From: Boletus sp. NGJ
Taxonomy: Eukaryota; Basidiomycota; Agaricomycetes; Boletales; Boletaceae
NCBI GenBank assembly: GCA_019096195.1
Contig: JAGTXK010000073.1
Span: 1,302,001-1,366,000, forward strand
Direction: 5' to 3'
Length of the DNA stretch: 64,000 nucleotides
Shown here: positions 44,986 through 55,257 of the stretch, piece after piece
Position numbering within the stretch: position 1 is the stretch's first letter
Layout: each line of letters begins with the position of its first letter
Notes under the pieces: model-generated
The model's input: only the letters and a program-made list of their open reading frames with translations
What the model was told of the DNA's origin: nothing
The model's database searches: none
Translations under genes and position numbers: made by a program

Positions 44986-46823
44986 TCAAGGCTTTGGACG
45001 GGGCGTGAATTTGAGCAAGCATCCGTCCTTGGGGAAGAGCGTTGCAATGATCCTGTTCACACACACGAACAATGAGTACACGAAGATCACTACAACCGGA
45101 CACAAGACATACTGGACTTTGTCGCTCTCAGGCGTCAGATGATGCTCCCAGTTGGTAAGCACGCTAGCGATTGCAAGGACGAGTCCAATGTTCAGTTGTG
45201 CGTACTCGATACCGATGCATTTGTGAGGACCACTGCCAAATACGAGATAGTTTTGAGGGTTGGTATTGGCAGAGTTGTTGGGATCGAGCCACCGTTCCGG
45301 AACCAAACTGTCGTGGTCGGGGTACACTTCGGGGTCGTGCAAAGAGTTATAGAAGGACGGAATCACCATACTGCTGGCAGGGACCGTGTAATCAGAAGTA
45401 ATGGGGAATGGCTTCGTAGTCCTGTAAGGAACCTTACAACAAAATCATCAGGAGCATGCCCACGGTCACGTAGTACATGAGATTACCATGGTGACAGGGG
45501 GCTTGATGCGCATGCTTTCCTTGACAAAGGCCTTCAGGTAGGGCATCTCCTCCAACATTTCCAAGGGTCATAGGCTTGTCGACATCATTGCCCCGAACAC
45601 GGTATTGTTCCTCGCGAATTTTGGCCAGGATCTCAGGGCGGTCTGCAAGGTGCTGGAAGCCATAGATCAAACCACTGCTCATAGCATCTTGAGAGGCAAA
45701 CAAGAACGAGAAGACGACCATGGCCATCTCGCGGTCACTGAAATCTTTCCGGCCCTTATAACCAGGGGTCTGCATTTCTTTGACCCACTGGTCAAGCATG
45801 CACTCTGGCTCGGCACCCTCTGCAATAGCGATCTTGGATTTTGCGGCAGCCATCTCCAACCATTTGAACGCAGCTTTGCGAGCTTGAATAGCTTTGTAAA
45901 CTTTGGTCCCAGGAAAAGGAAAAGGGAAGTTGACGAGCTCAAGGGCACGGGTGATATCCCAGTACTTTTGATTGATCTCAGCGGCGCCATGCTCGGGAAT
46001 ATGGTTACCGCAGAAGACACGAAGCGATGTATGCATATTGAGCTCGCGTGCTGTCATCATGATCGATTTGGGCGAGGGATCCTTGGCAGCGTTTGCGAGC
46101 CATTGGTTCAAGTGATTGCGGGAAATGGCATCCTGAATGGAGATGTAGATACTTCGAAACGATGAGAAAGTGAATGCGGGTGCTCGCCAGAAGACTCGTA
46201 CCTGAGAGCCTTGCGGGTGAAAAGCGTGTTCAAGACCCTTCGATAGTCTACGTGAGTTTTTCCAGTAAGGAAGACCCTGAGAAAGAATGCTATAGCATCT
46301 GCTCGCGTGCATGTGAATGACATGTACAAACCAGTTATCGGGCATGAGAATTGACTTTGCGGAGTGGACAAGACAGGGCTCGGCATGATTCGGGGAGTTC
46401 AATATCTTACGCGAGTACTCGTTCGACGAGGCCATGACGATGAAACTAGGTACAAGGGTCGCCATCAACAATCATTCAACGCGGATACAAGGACGTGACT
46501 CGCATGTTGAAGACGCTAATGGCACTAAGGGCACCAGAGTTCCACTGTGCCATGTAGCCCTCCATGGTAGGCTTCATGGAATCGGCGAATTTTCCGATGA
46601 GTGGAATGGTCCATGTCGCGCCAGGGAGGTGCCTTTTCTTGTATCTGTACATGGACTGCTCAAGTACAAGGAGGGTTGCGACGATGGCGAGCGAGGTATA
46701 GAGCCAAGTGGCCTGGTTGGAAGTAGGGGCAAAGAAAGAGGGGACGGGGATACGAACGAGAGGAGAGGAGGTGGAGGAGGGGCCGGGCACGGAGAAGGAA
46801 TAATGGCGGAGGAGGGAGGCCAT
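44986..46823 (-). CDS. ERG5: Sterol C-22 desaturase, cytochrome P450 CYP61 (ERG5)
   Basis: CYP61 adds the C22-C23 double bond in ergosterol synthesis on the ER membrane. The start at 46823 gives MASLLRHYSFSVPGPSSTSS and a membrane anchor ATWLYTSLAIVATLLVLEQS. P450 hallmarks follow: WTIPLIGKFADSMKPTMEGY, VFLTGKTHVDYRRVLNTLFT, the I-helix region VVFSFLFASQDAMSSGLIYG, the K-helix ExxR in KAFVKESMRIKPPVTMVP (ESMR), ERWLDPN and the heme-binding FGSGPHKCIGIEYAQ. SQDAMSSGL in the I-helix and the KESMRxxPPVTMVPY segment are typical of CYP61. The C-terminus ends LFPKDGCLLKFTPRPKP. About eight introns, some only about 50 nt. The coding sequence is intact. Repeat A begins 98 bp upstream of the start codon. 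Confidence 0.92.
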
Positions 46824-47078
46824 GATGGAAGTCGTTGAACGCGAAAAAAGAGAGACCAGAAAAATCGAAACTTATTTACCCTCCTTGTCGGCTGATTTTT
46901 GGAGCCAATCAGCACGCGACAGTATGTAAGCACAGCCACCGTTAACGACAGACCACTGCTACCGAGGACTGGCCATCTCAGACTCCATACGAATCGTCGT
47001 TAGTGTCGGCAGTTGATCAGTACCCGTGTAAACCTCTCCGTATCCCCACTTTCTTGCGTTCAGACTTTATGAATTATC

Positions 47079-47102
47079 ATCAATCAATCAATCAATCAAT
47101 CA
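47079..47102. repeat. AATC tetranucleotide microsatellite
   Basis: About six copies of AATC inside repeat A. The matching place in repeat B (about 53770) is not expanded. Confidence 0.85.
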
Positions 47103-47459
47103 ACCGGCGTCAAGCGTGAAAAACAACCACACACATGGCAAGGAAAGAGTTCACATAGGCTGCATGATTAACACGTCAGGGCATATCATTCATTTCTATC
47201 CAACAGACACTTACACTGAGGGGCGATCATCACCGGGATTAGTATGCTTGATGGGCCCTTGTTTACGACCCACTGTGACGACCGTAGGTTATAACTCTGC
47301 TCGGGAAGACAAAAGAACAACGTACGTTGGTAGCAATGGCTAAAGCTACGATGCTGATGCAAACTTAGGGTGGTTCTCGAACAAAATAGATTCACGCACC
47401 TTGTCAGCATGCCCATATGAATCGTCACTACGATCAGTCGTTGGATCCCGCCCCACGTT

Positions 47460-48630
47460 CTATAGAATGACTAGCTTACGGTCACGAAGGTTGCGACAGT
47501 CTTCCAACCTTTTCACCCCTGAACGTCCAGGACGGAGATAGAAATATACTGACGCAGTAGTCAGAATGTCGCACAGTACACCCAGAAAGCCATATAGTCC
47601 GGCGAGCTGAGGTAGGAAAGGTGTCAAGACGAGAATATTCCAAAACAATTCGAGCACCGACCGGTAATTGAATTGGGGCCGATGCGGGCACCCTGTCGAT
47701 TAGATAACAGTAGGACAGAGAACCAGACTGCAACCTACTGCCAAAGGCTAGAGACTATAATGTGGCACAGTCAGAAGACGAAAGAGAAAAACATCGGTGA
47801 CCAACTCATCCCGAACACTATTTCAAAGGTAAGCGATAAGCAGACATAATCGGACGAGGGATTTCCTCACAGAATTGTGAGAAGCTTAACAGCCACTGAA
47901 AGAGAATAAGTCGTGGGTATACCCTCGAACGGCGTATACACCACTAGTCCTGTGATTGTTCTGTTCTTCTGGGCTCACTGCAGTGAACCGCTCAGCGAGA
48001 TGAATATGTCGATGGGAGTGACCACGAACTTGACCACAATCTTTTCCCGTAGAAGCTAAGTCGTGTGAGTCAACGAACCTCACTTGTCAAGGTACCCCTA
48101 CCTTTGAACGATGAATGGGATTATTAGCCATCTGCACATGATTTAGCAGTCGTTGGAACACGTCGTAAACCATCACGGCCAGCATACCGATGTTGCCATG
48201 TTCGCCCGTACTTGCCTGGATGATGTTCGTGGGGGACAACGATGAATCATTGAATGATGACTGACCAAGGAGCCGCACGCGATGGGATCTGCACCATGAG
48301 ATGCAACGAGAACCCACCACTCAATGCTCGATCATCGAATATACCTGAAACAAGTTTGTTATGCTGCATGCACGCTCTGAGACATTTCATGGAATGCGAT
48401 GAACAGGGGGTTGTCCTTACAACATTAGGACTACCTTGGACGTCAACGTAGGTACGATGAGCCGGCTTCCGGTGTCTTCGCAAAAAAAAAGCCACGCACC
48501 AGGTACTTTATCAGCATTATATCGCGCGGAAAAGTGCGAAAATAATCGTAGAATTGACCAAGAGCAGCCCCATACATACTGCTTTAATGGATTAGCTAGC
48601 TACAGACTTGGAAGTGGTACGATCACAGAC
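47460..48630 (-). pseudogene. DUF6534-like membrane protein pseudogene in repeat A
   Basis: Minus-strand fragments in the right order for the multi-pass DUF6534 family of basidiomycetes. An N-terminal helix end reads YGAALGQFYDYFRTFPRDIM (about 48590), then MLAVMVYDVFQRLLNH, VRFVDSHD, and near the C-terminus PFLPQLAGLYGFLGVLCDIL, TTASVYFYLRPGRSGVKRLE. The last motif resembles the family's usual VYYLxxxRxGxKRTxxL. No set of normal introns gives a continuous frame, since stops and frame changes separate the pieces. I call it a decayed gene; the family assignment is moderate. Confidence 0.45.
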
Positions 48631-48850
48631 GGTAATGCGATGGCCAGACCTTCTCAGGCCAACAGTCACAAGTAGGAGGCGATTAGAAAACCACGGATCA
48701 AGTTTTCAATTCACTGAATCACAACTACTCACCAACGAAACCAGATGTTTCCATGTTTGAATGAGTTGAGCTCGGCGCCTTGAAAGAGTGAAGGAAAGGG
48801 AAGAAAACAAGAGGTCGGGTGTATCTTTAAAGGATGAAACAATGCTATGT

Positions 48851-49106
48851 ACTATGCCCGGGCACCGACGGTGCACAGATCCGACGCAGCATCACTCGTT
48901 ACTAAGCAAAGAGCGCTCACAGTGAACTTCAAATCTGCATATCGTCGAAATGAACGTTGTTATAGTGAGCAACTTCCATGGCCATGGCCCCAGTGACCTT
49001 GTGAACTTGTAAAACAAGGTAACGAGCTACAAAACCTGGTGGGAAGCATATTCGAGCTCCGCTTACATGGCTGCGGGAAGTCCGCGCCACAATACTTACG
49101 GCTAGA
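48851..49106. other. Unassigned sequence between repeat A and the transposon
   Basis: About 255 bp. I looked here for terminal inverted repeats of the transposon and found none that pair with the far end near 51150. Confidence 0.4.
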
Positions 49107-50370
49107 ATGTACGACGATCAAGAATCCGGTGAGCTATCCTATGGAGCGATTGTACGAGATGTACTAATTTACACAGACACTCTTACTGATAACGAGGATC
49201 ACAACTACAGTGAGCAAGTATGGAATCTCCAGAAGCAGACCGGTGAGATCTTAGATGCAGCGGTCTCAGCGGTAACGCAGGCAATCGGGCTGGCTACCCA
49301 ACGGGAGGAGGCGATACCTCAATTCTCACTGGTGAAAGCTGGGTCAAGGAGCTCCTCAACGGGCATCCCGAGCGCATCCGTAACCAGCTCGGAGTTCACA
49401 AACATGTATTCAGGGTTCTCGTTACCGAGCTACAGAACGCTGGATACACGCATTCGACACACGTCAAAATTGAAGAACAACTGGCGATTTTTTTATACAC
49501 GTGTGTGACAGGCTTGACACTCCTGCATGTCGCCGAGCGTTTCCAGCGGTCAAAGGCCACGATTTCCGTGTATGTCGTCCGCTCGCGTTCATCCCGTGCA
49601 CGCTAATGAGTCGACTGCCAAATGCTTGACAAGTATTTCACAAGAATTCTCTTCGCTTTTAGTTCACCGCAAATTTACAGCAAATATGTACAACTCCCTC
49701 GTGCTAATGATTTAACGCCCGATGCCATCAAAAATGACCGCCGCTTCATGCCCTACTTCAAGGACGCAATTGGTGCCATCGTTGGCACCCATATTCCATG
49801 CATCGCATCAGCTGAAGAGCTTGACAATTTCACATCTCAGAATTGCCTCGTTTGTTGTAATTTCGACATGAAGTTCACCTACGTACTCAGCGGTTGGGAA
49901 GGCTCGGCCACTGACGCAACAGGCTACCATGACCCCCGCATCCGTGATCTCGCTATCCCTCCTGACAAGTATTACCTTGCCGACGCGGGCTTTCCGAGCT
50001 GCACCGGGTTACTCGTACCCTATCCCGGTGAACGGTATAACCTTGCGGAATGGGGACATGCTCAACCTTCGTACGTCGCATTCCTCCATTTAAAAAAACA
50101 AATCATAAAGGATTATGCAGGCCTGCCAATCACCGAGAATATTTCAATTTACGCCACGCCCAGCTACGCAATGTCGTCGAACGTATCATCGACGTCATTC
50201 AACGTCGTTTCCGCATTCTCATGTTCCCTCCCGAGTTCTCTATGGAAGTTCAGACGCGCATCCTCTCTGCATGCTGTTGCATCCACAACATCATCCGCGT
50301 TTTCGATGAGGCTGAGTTGAAGGATATGGAGCCGGGGGACGAAGTTGTAGCCCATCCGCTAGATGCCTGA
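49107..50370 (+). pseudogene. PIF/Harbinger (HARBI1-like) DDE transposase, broken
   Basis: Typical fungal Harbinger transposase pieces: AVSAVTQAIGLATQREEAIP (frame of 49107), then in another frame ILTGESWVKELLNGHPERIR, LGVHKHVFRVLVTELQNAGY, QLAIFLYTCVTGLTLLHVAE, RFQRSKATIS. These are followed by FSSPQIYSKYVQLPRANDLT, FKDAIGAIVGTHIPC, VCCNFDMKFTYVLSGWEGSA, YYLADAGFPSCTGLLVPYPG, ERYNLAEWGHAQPS. The last part is again in another frame: LRHAQLRNVVERIIDVIQRR, VQTRILSACCCIHNIIRVFD. Catalytic Asp positions appear as GTHIP (usually DGTHI, here VGTHI, so the first Asp is replaced), WEGSATDA and LADAGFP. At least two frame changes plus the missing first catalytic Asp argue that it is dead. Confidence 0.75.
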
Positions 50371-50657
50371 GGAACAATTGCAAGCGGTGTGCCCACCTCC
50401 GCTGGCCGTGACGTTATGGTTGCAAAACGCGACCAGATCGCAATGGCGTTGTGGGTTGACTACGGATGAGAACGTCTGCAGCGGGGAGACCCCGTCGCGA
50501 ACTTGTAACTAGTACTTGCTCTGTGTACATGGAAACGGAATGCATACGCTTCGTTGCGCGTATTCGACATAAAATAGTACTTATGTTAGTGTTGACCAAA
50601 CCCTGCCTCCTCAAGTCGCTTTCTGAGCCAAGCGATCCGAACAGCAGTGGGGAGGTC

Positions 50658-51146
50658 TCAGTAGCGAGGGTGAGATACATCTCGGCTCATTCGATGCTCA
50701 TTTGGAAACAGTCGATTGTGATTACCATTTGCTCGGGCGCGAGTGTTGAGTTCAAGGGATAGTAGGCGTTTTATCGCCTCGATGTTAATAGGATCGGCGA
50801 TTTGTCGTGGGAGAACCTTCCGGGATGAAGGAGTGGGTATATTGGAGATGGCCGACCCGACGAGCGCAGCACGCTCACGAAATGTGTCGTTGAGGGATCC
50901 GAGTTGATCCCCCATCCGATCAATCGCTGAGGCGATGAGTGTGGTACGGCGTTTCTGTGACGATGAGCGTGATGATCCCACTACTGAATGAGACGTAGCC
51001 GACACGATCGAGATGTCGTCGTCTCCTGCATTGCGTTGATTGGACGACTCGGCGCGAACAGAGATGCTTGATGAGGGCTCGATTGAGCTGGCCAACGGGC
51101 CAGTGTATGAGGAGGGAGCGGTTGGAGGCGCGAAATGGGATATCAT
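50658..51146 (-). pseudogene. Myb/SANT-like partner protein fragment of the Harbinger element
   Basis: A 162-residue open frame: Ser-rich part (SSSISVRAESSNQ), basic SSRSSSQKRRTTLIASAIDR, MGDQLGSLNDTFRERAALVG, SAISNIPTPSSRKVLPRQIA, then EAIKRLLSLELNTRARANGN. It resembles the C-terminal half of the Myb/SANT-like proteins encoded by fungal PIF/Harbinger elements. The N-terminal SANT-like half is missing, because the frame enters dehydrogenase-derived sequence beyond about 51175. Orientation opposite to the transposase is normal for these elements. Assignment is by resemblance and position. Confidence 0.45.
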
Positions 51147-51184
51147 GGTGTTGAGGGGGCGCCATGACCCAACGAAAGAAAGGG

Positions 51185-51697
51185 CTACTTCCAGGAGGGT
51201 GGCGTATTGAGCGAGTGCACCTTGACGGGAGATGTACTGGAGGGCTTTAGCGTCGGGACGAGATGAATAGGTTGAATGAGGCGAAGAGGGAGGGAAAGGG
51301 ATAGGACATACAAATCGGAATATCCGATGACTTCGTCCCCGTTGGAAAACGACGTGCTGTTCGCGTCGGCGATCACGCCTGCAAGATCATGCTCTGGGAT
51401 TAGGTTTTCGACAATATAGTTGGCAATGTGCCCATGACTTTCCACCCTCTGTGAGCGTGTGGTCCCACCCGACGCAGGTCATGTCAGAATACGAGAGGAA
51501 AGTGGAAAGAACGCCAAAGGGTAGGTACGCACACTGGATTGAGTGCCGCAGCGCGTATCCTCGCGAGCACCTCTCCCGGCTTCGGCCTCGGGTCTGGACA
51601 GTCTGTCTTGAACGCCAACGCATCGCGAGGTTTACCTTGTTTCGCGACTATCCAAGCTTCTGCGTGGTTGGTATCGTGTTGTCGGAAGACATTCCAA
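51185..51697 (-). pseudogene. Medium-chain dehydrogenase/quinone oxidoreductase pseudogene, N-terminal half
   Basis: The minus strand gives the start of a zinc-independent medium-chain reductase: EAWIVAKQGKPRDALAFKTD, CPDPRPKPGEVLARIRAAAL, NP, then after a gap ENLIPEHDLAGVIADANSTS, FSNGDEVIGY, and after another plausible intron LQYISRQGALAQYATLLEVA. A frame change sits near the start (the ATG at 51697 leads to a stop in the wrong frame). The fragment ends abruptly at about 51180 next to the Harbinger element. The missing half is found at 51975-52535 on the other strand. Confidence 0.6.
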
Positions 51698-51974
51698 ATC
51701 TGAAGTTTGAATTTTTATCGACGATATATCTATCATTGTGGGTCGGGTACGTGCCAGACGCCGGCCCCAAGTAAATTGGCTTGATGGCGGCAGAGATTGA
51801 ATTCAATGTGAAATATTGATGTACTAACTTGTACGATCGCCTACAGAGTATGTTTTGAATGTGCAGATTGAATCGCCACGTTCAAGGATTGATCTAAGGA
51901 AAATATGACGATAGGATATTATTTTTGTTTTGTCTGTTCTGCTGGAAACTCGTCACCCAATATTCTTTTCGCCC

Positions 51975-52535
51975 TCCCTGTTGCTGCGTCGACAGCGACC
52001 CAAGCCCTCCGTCTGGGCGGATAGGATCAAGCGAGTGCGCGAACGCACCAGACAATCAGAACTCGATTTTTATCAACGGAGATCCCACTTCCGTGGGTAT
52101 CTACGCGATCCAACCGCCAAAGCGCTCTCAATCCGCGTTACTGCCTCTGCCTCGGCGTGAAACGAATCGCTTGTGCGCAGCGCCGGTGCAGACACCTTCC
52201 TTGATTACACTGCCCAGCCTATTGCCCAGCAACTTATCGCTGACCCGCCAGACCCACCATTTTCCATGGTGTTTAACGCAGCGGGGTCGTCGGGCACCGC
52301 GATATGCGTCAAAGGAGCTGTCTATGTGACCACCGGTCCTTTGGCTGATAAAAAGGGACTGTTGGGTATGGTGGGACGGTGGACAGGCGCGGTGTTGGGA
52401 GCGTCATTTTTGGGAGGTGTATCGACACCGTGGAGGTGAGTTGCGTGGGCAGGGCTGTGTGATGGATGTTGACTGTTTCCCTGGGTAGGTTCATCCATGT
52501 GGTGAATACAATGGAGGATACGAAAATGTAGTGCA
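51975..52535 (+). pseudogene. Medium-chain dehydrogenase pseudogene, C-terminal half (inverted)
   Basis: The plus strand carries the nucleotide-binding half of the same kind of enzyme: NQNSIFINGDPTSVGIYAIQ (usually NGGSTSVGIYAIQLAK), then in other frames AKALSIRVTASASA and VRSAGADTFLDYTAQPIAQQ, LIADPPDPPFSMVFNAAGSS, GAVYVTTGPLADKKGLLGMV. Frame changes at about 52110 and 52170 break it. The half lies head-to-head with the N-terminal half at 51185-51697, which needs an inversion. Confidence 0.6.
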
Positions 52536-52647
52536 CGTTGATCGAACGAGGTGGGTTCCTTGAGTCCAGCTGAACACCTTCGTCTGGACACATCACTGAT
52601 TCGATGTGTGGTATGACTCTGGGAACAGGTACACTCCGTACCTACGT

Positions 52648-53079
52648 CTAGTCCACGGTGACACCTTTCCCTCTTAGTTCGCTCTTGGCATCGTTGATTT
52701 CCTGTAAAGTCGGACGTGACGTATGTGGGGAGGCGAGGATTATGGGTTTAAGTTCGCGGGTAAAAGCTCGAGATAAAGTGGGGTTACCTTGAGCAACTCG
52801 TGATAGGCGTCGGGACAGTCTTGAAAAGTGAACAGTCCCCAACCGAGAGATGCGAGGGAGTAGGCGCCAAAGGAAACGAGCAGCCACCAAGGAATCTAAG
52901 TATCGACTCGGAAGTTAGTTCGACTCGGATCCCTAAAACGACGAGCTACGCACGACGGGTAGGAGTTGGGCGACAATGTCTGGGTCGAGGAATGGGACAG
53001 GAAGGACAGCGAAGAAGGCGAGGAAGTAGACGAGGAGGAAAGCGGAGGCGTAGACGGCGACGCGGTGTGCACGCGCCAT
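52648..53079 (-). CDS. DPM3: Dolichol-phosphate mannosyltransferase subunit DPM3
   Basis: DPM3 is the small ER membrane subunit that tethers the catalytic DPM1, needed for N-glycan, GPI and O-mannose synthesis. The start at 53079 gives MARAHRVAVYASAFLLVYFL and AFFAVLPVPFLDPDIVAQLL (first helix). After an intron come IPWWLLVSFGAYSLASLGWG (second helix), LFTFQDCPDAYHELLK, and after a second intron EINDAKSELRGKGVTVD. Total 95 residues, the normal size. The FxDCxDAxxELxxxIxxAxxxLxxKG pattern at the C-terminus is diagnostic. The gene is intact although it lies between a transposon-scarred zone and repeat B. Confidence 0.92.
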
Positions 53080-53609
53080 ATTGCAGCTTGAAGTTGTTCG
53101 AAAGGTTCCGCAGGCGTATATGACACGCCGACGGTGTTTGTCGCTGTTAAACTATGGCGTTCATGTCCATCCCCATACGCGATGGCACGACACATGCCCC
53201 GTCGCTTTCCCCCTCATCATCGCTCGGGCCCCTGTCCCATCCATCACCTGGTGACGCGGTCCCCCGGTTGTGATAGGTCCGAGCACGGCGCTCAGGCTCG
53301 CCCTAAGGGACTGAAGGAGTATGCCTTTACACCATACAAACTCGACACGCGGGCGTGCGTTTGTTAATAGGATCAAAGCTAATACACACATACCTGCACA
53401 TACCTCACGACCTCCACTCTGGTTTCTCTGCCTCCCTGACCACGACCTTTACCCCAAACAATACCCGCTCCTTAATAGCATATAACTGCGAAAGAGTTTA
53501 CCAAGGGTAGATCACAGTGCATTCGAACGAGGTCGGAGCTTGCACACAAAATCTCAGATCTTAGATCACATATCCTTGGATGTTGGATGAACTTCAGTTC
53601 ATCGCCAGC
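53080..53609. other. DPM3 upstream region
   Basis: About 530 bp before repeat B. No gene recognised. It should contain the DPM3 promoter. Confidence 0.4.
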
Positions 53610-55074
53610 AGTATGTCAAGCACAACCACCGCTAACGACAGACCACTGCTACCGAGGTCATGGCCATCTCGGACTCCATACGAATCGTCGTCAGTGTCGG
53701 TAGTTGATCAGTACCCGTGTAAACCTCTCCATATCCCCACTTTCTTGCGTTCAGTCTTTATGAATTATCATCAATCTATCTCATCACCATGCTTGATGGG
53801 CCCTTGTTTACGACCCGCTGCGACGACCTAGGTTATAACTCTGCTCGGGAAGACAAAAGAACAACGTACGTTGGTAGCAATGGCTAAAGCTACGATGCTG
53901 ATGCAAACTTAGGGTAGTTCTCGAACAAGGATAGATTCACGCACCTTGTCAGCGTGCCCATATGAATCGTCACTACAATCAGTCGTTGGATCCCGTCCCA
54001 CGTTCTATAGAATGATTAGCTTACGGTCACGAAGGTTGCGACAGTCTTCCAACCTTTTCACCCCTGAACGTCCAGGACGGAGATAGAAATATACTGACGC
54101 AGTAGTCAGAATGTCGCACAGTACACCCAGAAAGCCATATAGTCCGGCGAGCTGAGGTAGGAAAGGTATCAAGACGAGAATATTCCAAAACAATTCGAGC
54201 ACCGACCGGTAATTGAATTGGGGCCGATGCGGGCATCCTGTCGATTAGATAACAGTAGGACAGAGAATCAGACTGCAACTTACTGCCAAAGGCTAGAGAC
54301 TATAATGTGACACAGTCAGAAGACGAAAGAGAAAAACATCGGTGACCAACTCATCCCGAACACTATACAAAGATAATCGATCAACACATACACGCCACCA
54401 ATCCTGTGATTGTTCTGTTCTTCTGGGCCACTACAGTGAACCGCTCAGCAAGATGAAATGTCGATGGGAATGACCACGAACTTGTCCACAATTGAAGCTA
54501 ATGAGTCAACGAACCTCACTTGTAAAGGTACTTCTACCTTTGAACGATGAATGGGATTATTAGTATCTGCACATGATTTAGCAATTGTTGGAACACGTCG
54601 TAAACCATCACGGCTAGCATACCGATGTTGCCATATTCGCCCGTACTTGCCTGGATGATGTTCGTGGGGGACAACGAATCATTGAATGATGACTGACCAA
54701 GGAGCCGCACGCGATGGATCTGCACCATGAGATGCAACGAGAACCCACCACTCATGCTCGATCATCGAATATACCTGAAACAAATTTGTTATGCTGCATG
54801 CACGCTCTGAGACTCATTTTGTGAACAGGGGGTTCTCCTTACAACATTAGGACTACCTTGGCGTCAACGTACGTACGATGAGCCGGCTTCCGGTAATGCG
54901 ATGGCCAGACCTTCTCAGGCCAACAGCCACGAGGAGGCGATCAGAAAATCACGGACCAACTGAAGCTCACCGATGAAATATGTTTGTCTGTCCGCTGTTA
55001 GATGTTTCCATGTTTGAATGGGTTGAGCTCGGCGCCTTGAAAGAGTGGAAGAAAAGGATGAAACAATGCTATGT
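53610..55074. repeat. Direct repeat copy B (about 1.5 kb)
   Basis: Second copy of the block at 46921-48850, in the same orientation. It is shorter by internal deletions, including one that joins CCGGCTTCCGG directly to TAATGCGATGG near 54893. It lacks the AATC microsatellite expansion. The minus strand holds the same broken membrane-protein pieces (for example PFLPQLAGLYGFLGVLCDIL at 54005-54202), with more decay than copy A. Confidence 0.8.
54005..54770 (-). pseudogene. DUF6534-like membrane protein pseudogene in repeat B
   Basis: Counterpart of the pseudogene in repeat A: VYFYLRPGRSGVKRLEDCRN is conserved and the MLAVMVYDVFQQLLNHV segment is present. The N-terminal YGAALGQFYDYF part was removed by the internal deletion, so this copy cannot make a full protein. 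Confidence 0.45.
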
Positions 55075-55257
55075 GCCTCCTGGTGATGCACAATGACTAG
55101 TGAAGTTTGAATCATGCGGGGCACACGTTCCGTGTTCGCGCAGTTTGAAGAACAATGTATATACATCAGGGACAACTCTTTGCAGCATGCCATGTCCAAG
55201 AAAAGTAAAACAAATTCAGGCGAATAACCACTCATTGGAAGGAGATAATCTTGGGGA

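Larger units (their letters stand above)
46921..48850. repeat. Direct repeat copy A (about 1.9 kb) with a degenerate DUF6534-like gene
   Basis: This block matches 53610-55074 in the same orientation over most of its length, with near identity in many stretches (for example 47455-47720 against 54000-54265). Start and end were set where similarity is lost: AGTATGT... at 46921 and ...GCTATGT at 48850. Copy A has about 150 bp more near 47097-47244 and about 165 bp more near 48475-48640. The minus strand carries fragments of a basidiomycete membrane protein, described separately. Confidence 0.8.
49107..51170. mobile_element. Degenerate PIF/Harbinger DNA transposon
   Basis: Two converging parts fit a PIF/Harbinger element. 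The plus strand (49107-50370) carries a DDE transposase; the minus strand (50658-51146) carries a protein like the Myb/SANT-type partner. No terminal inverted repeats or target duplication could be identified, and the right end abuts a fragment of a dehydrogenase gene near 51175. It looks inactive. Confidence 0.65.

Noticed and set aside
35007-46823. A pyrimidine or sterol biosynthetic gene cluster
   Set aside because: URA1 and ERG5 are single housekeeping enzymes separated by unrelated trafficking, BTB and ubiquitin genes.
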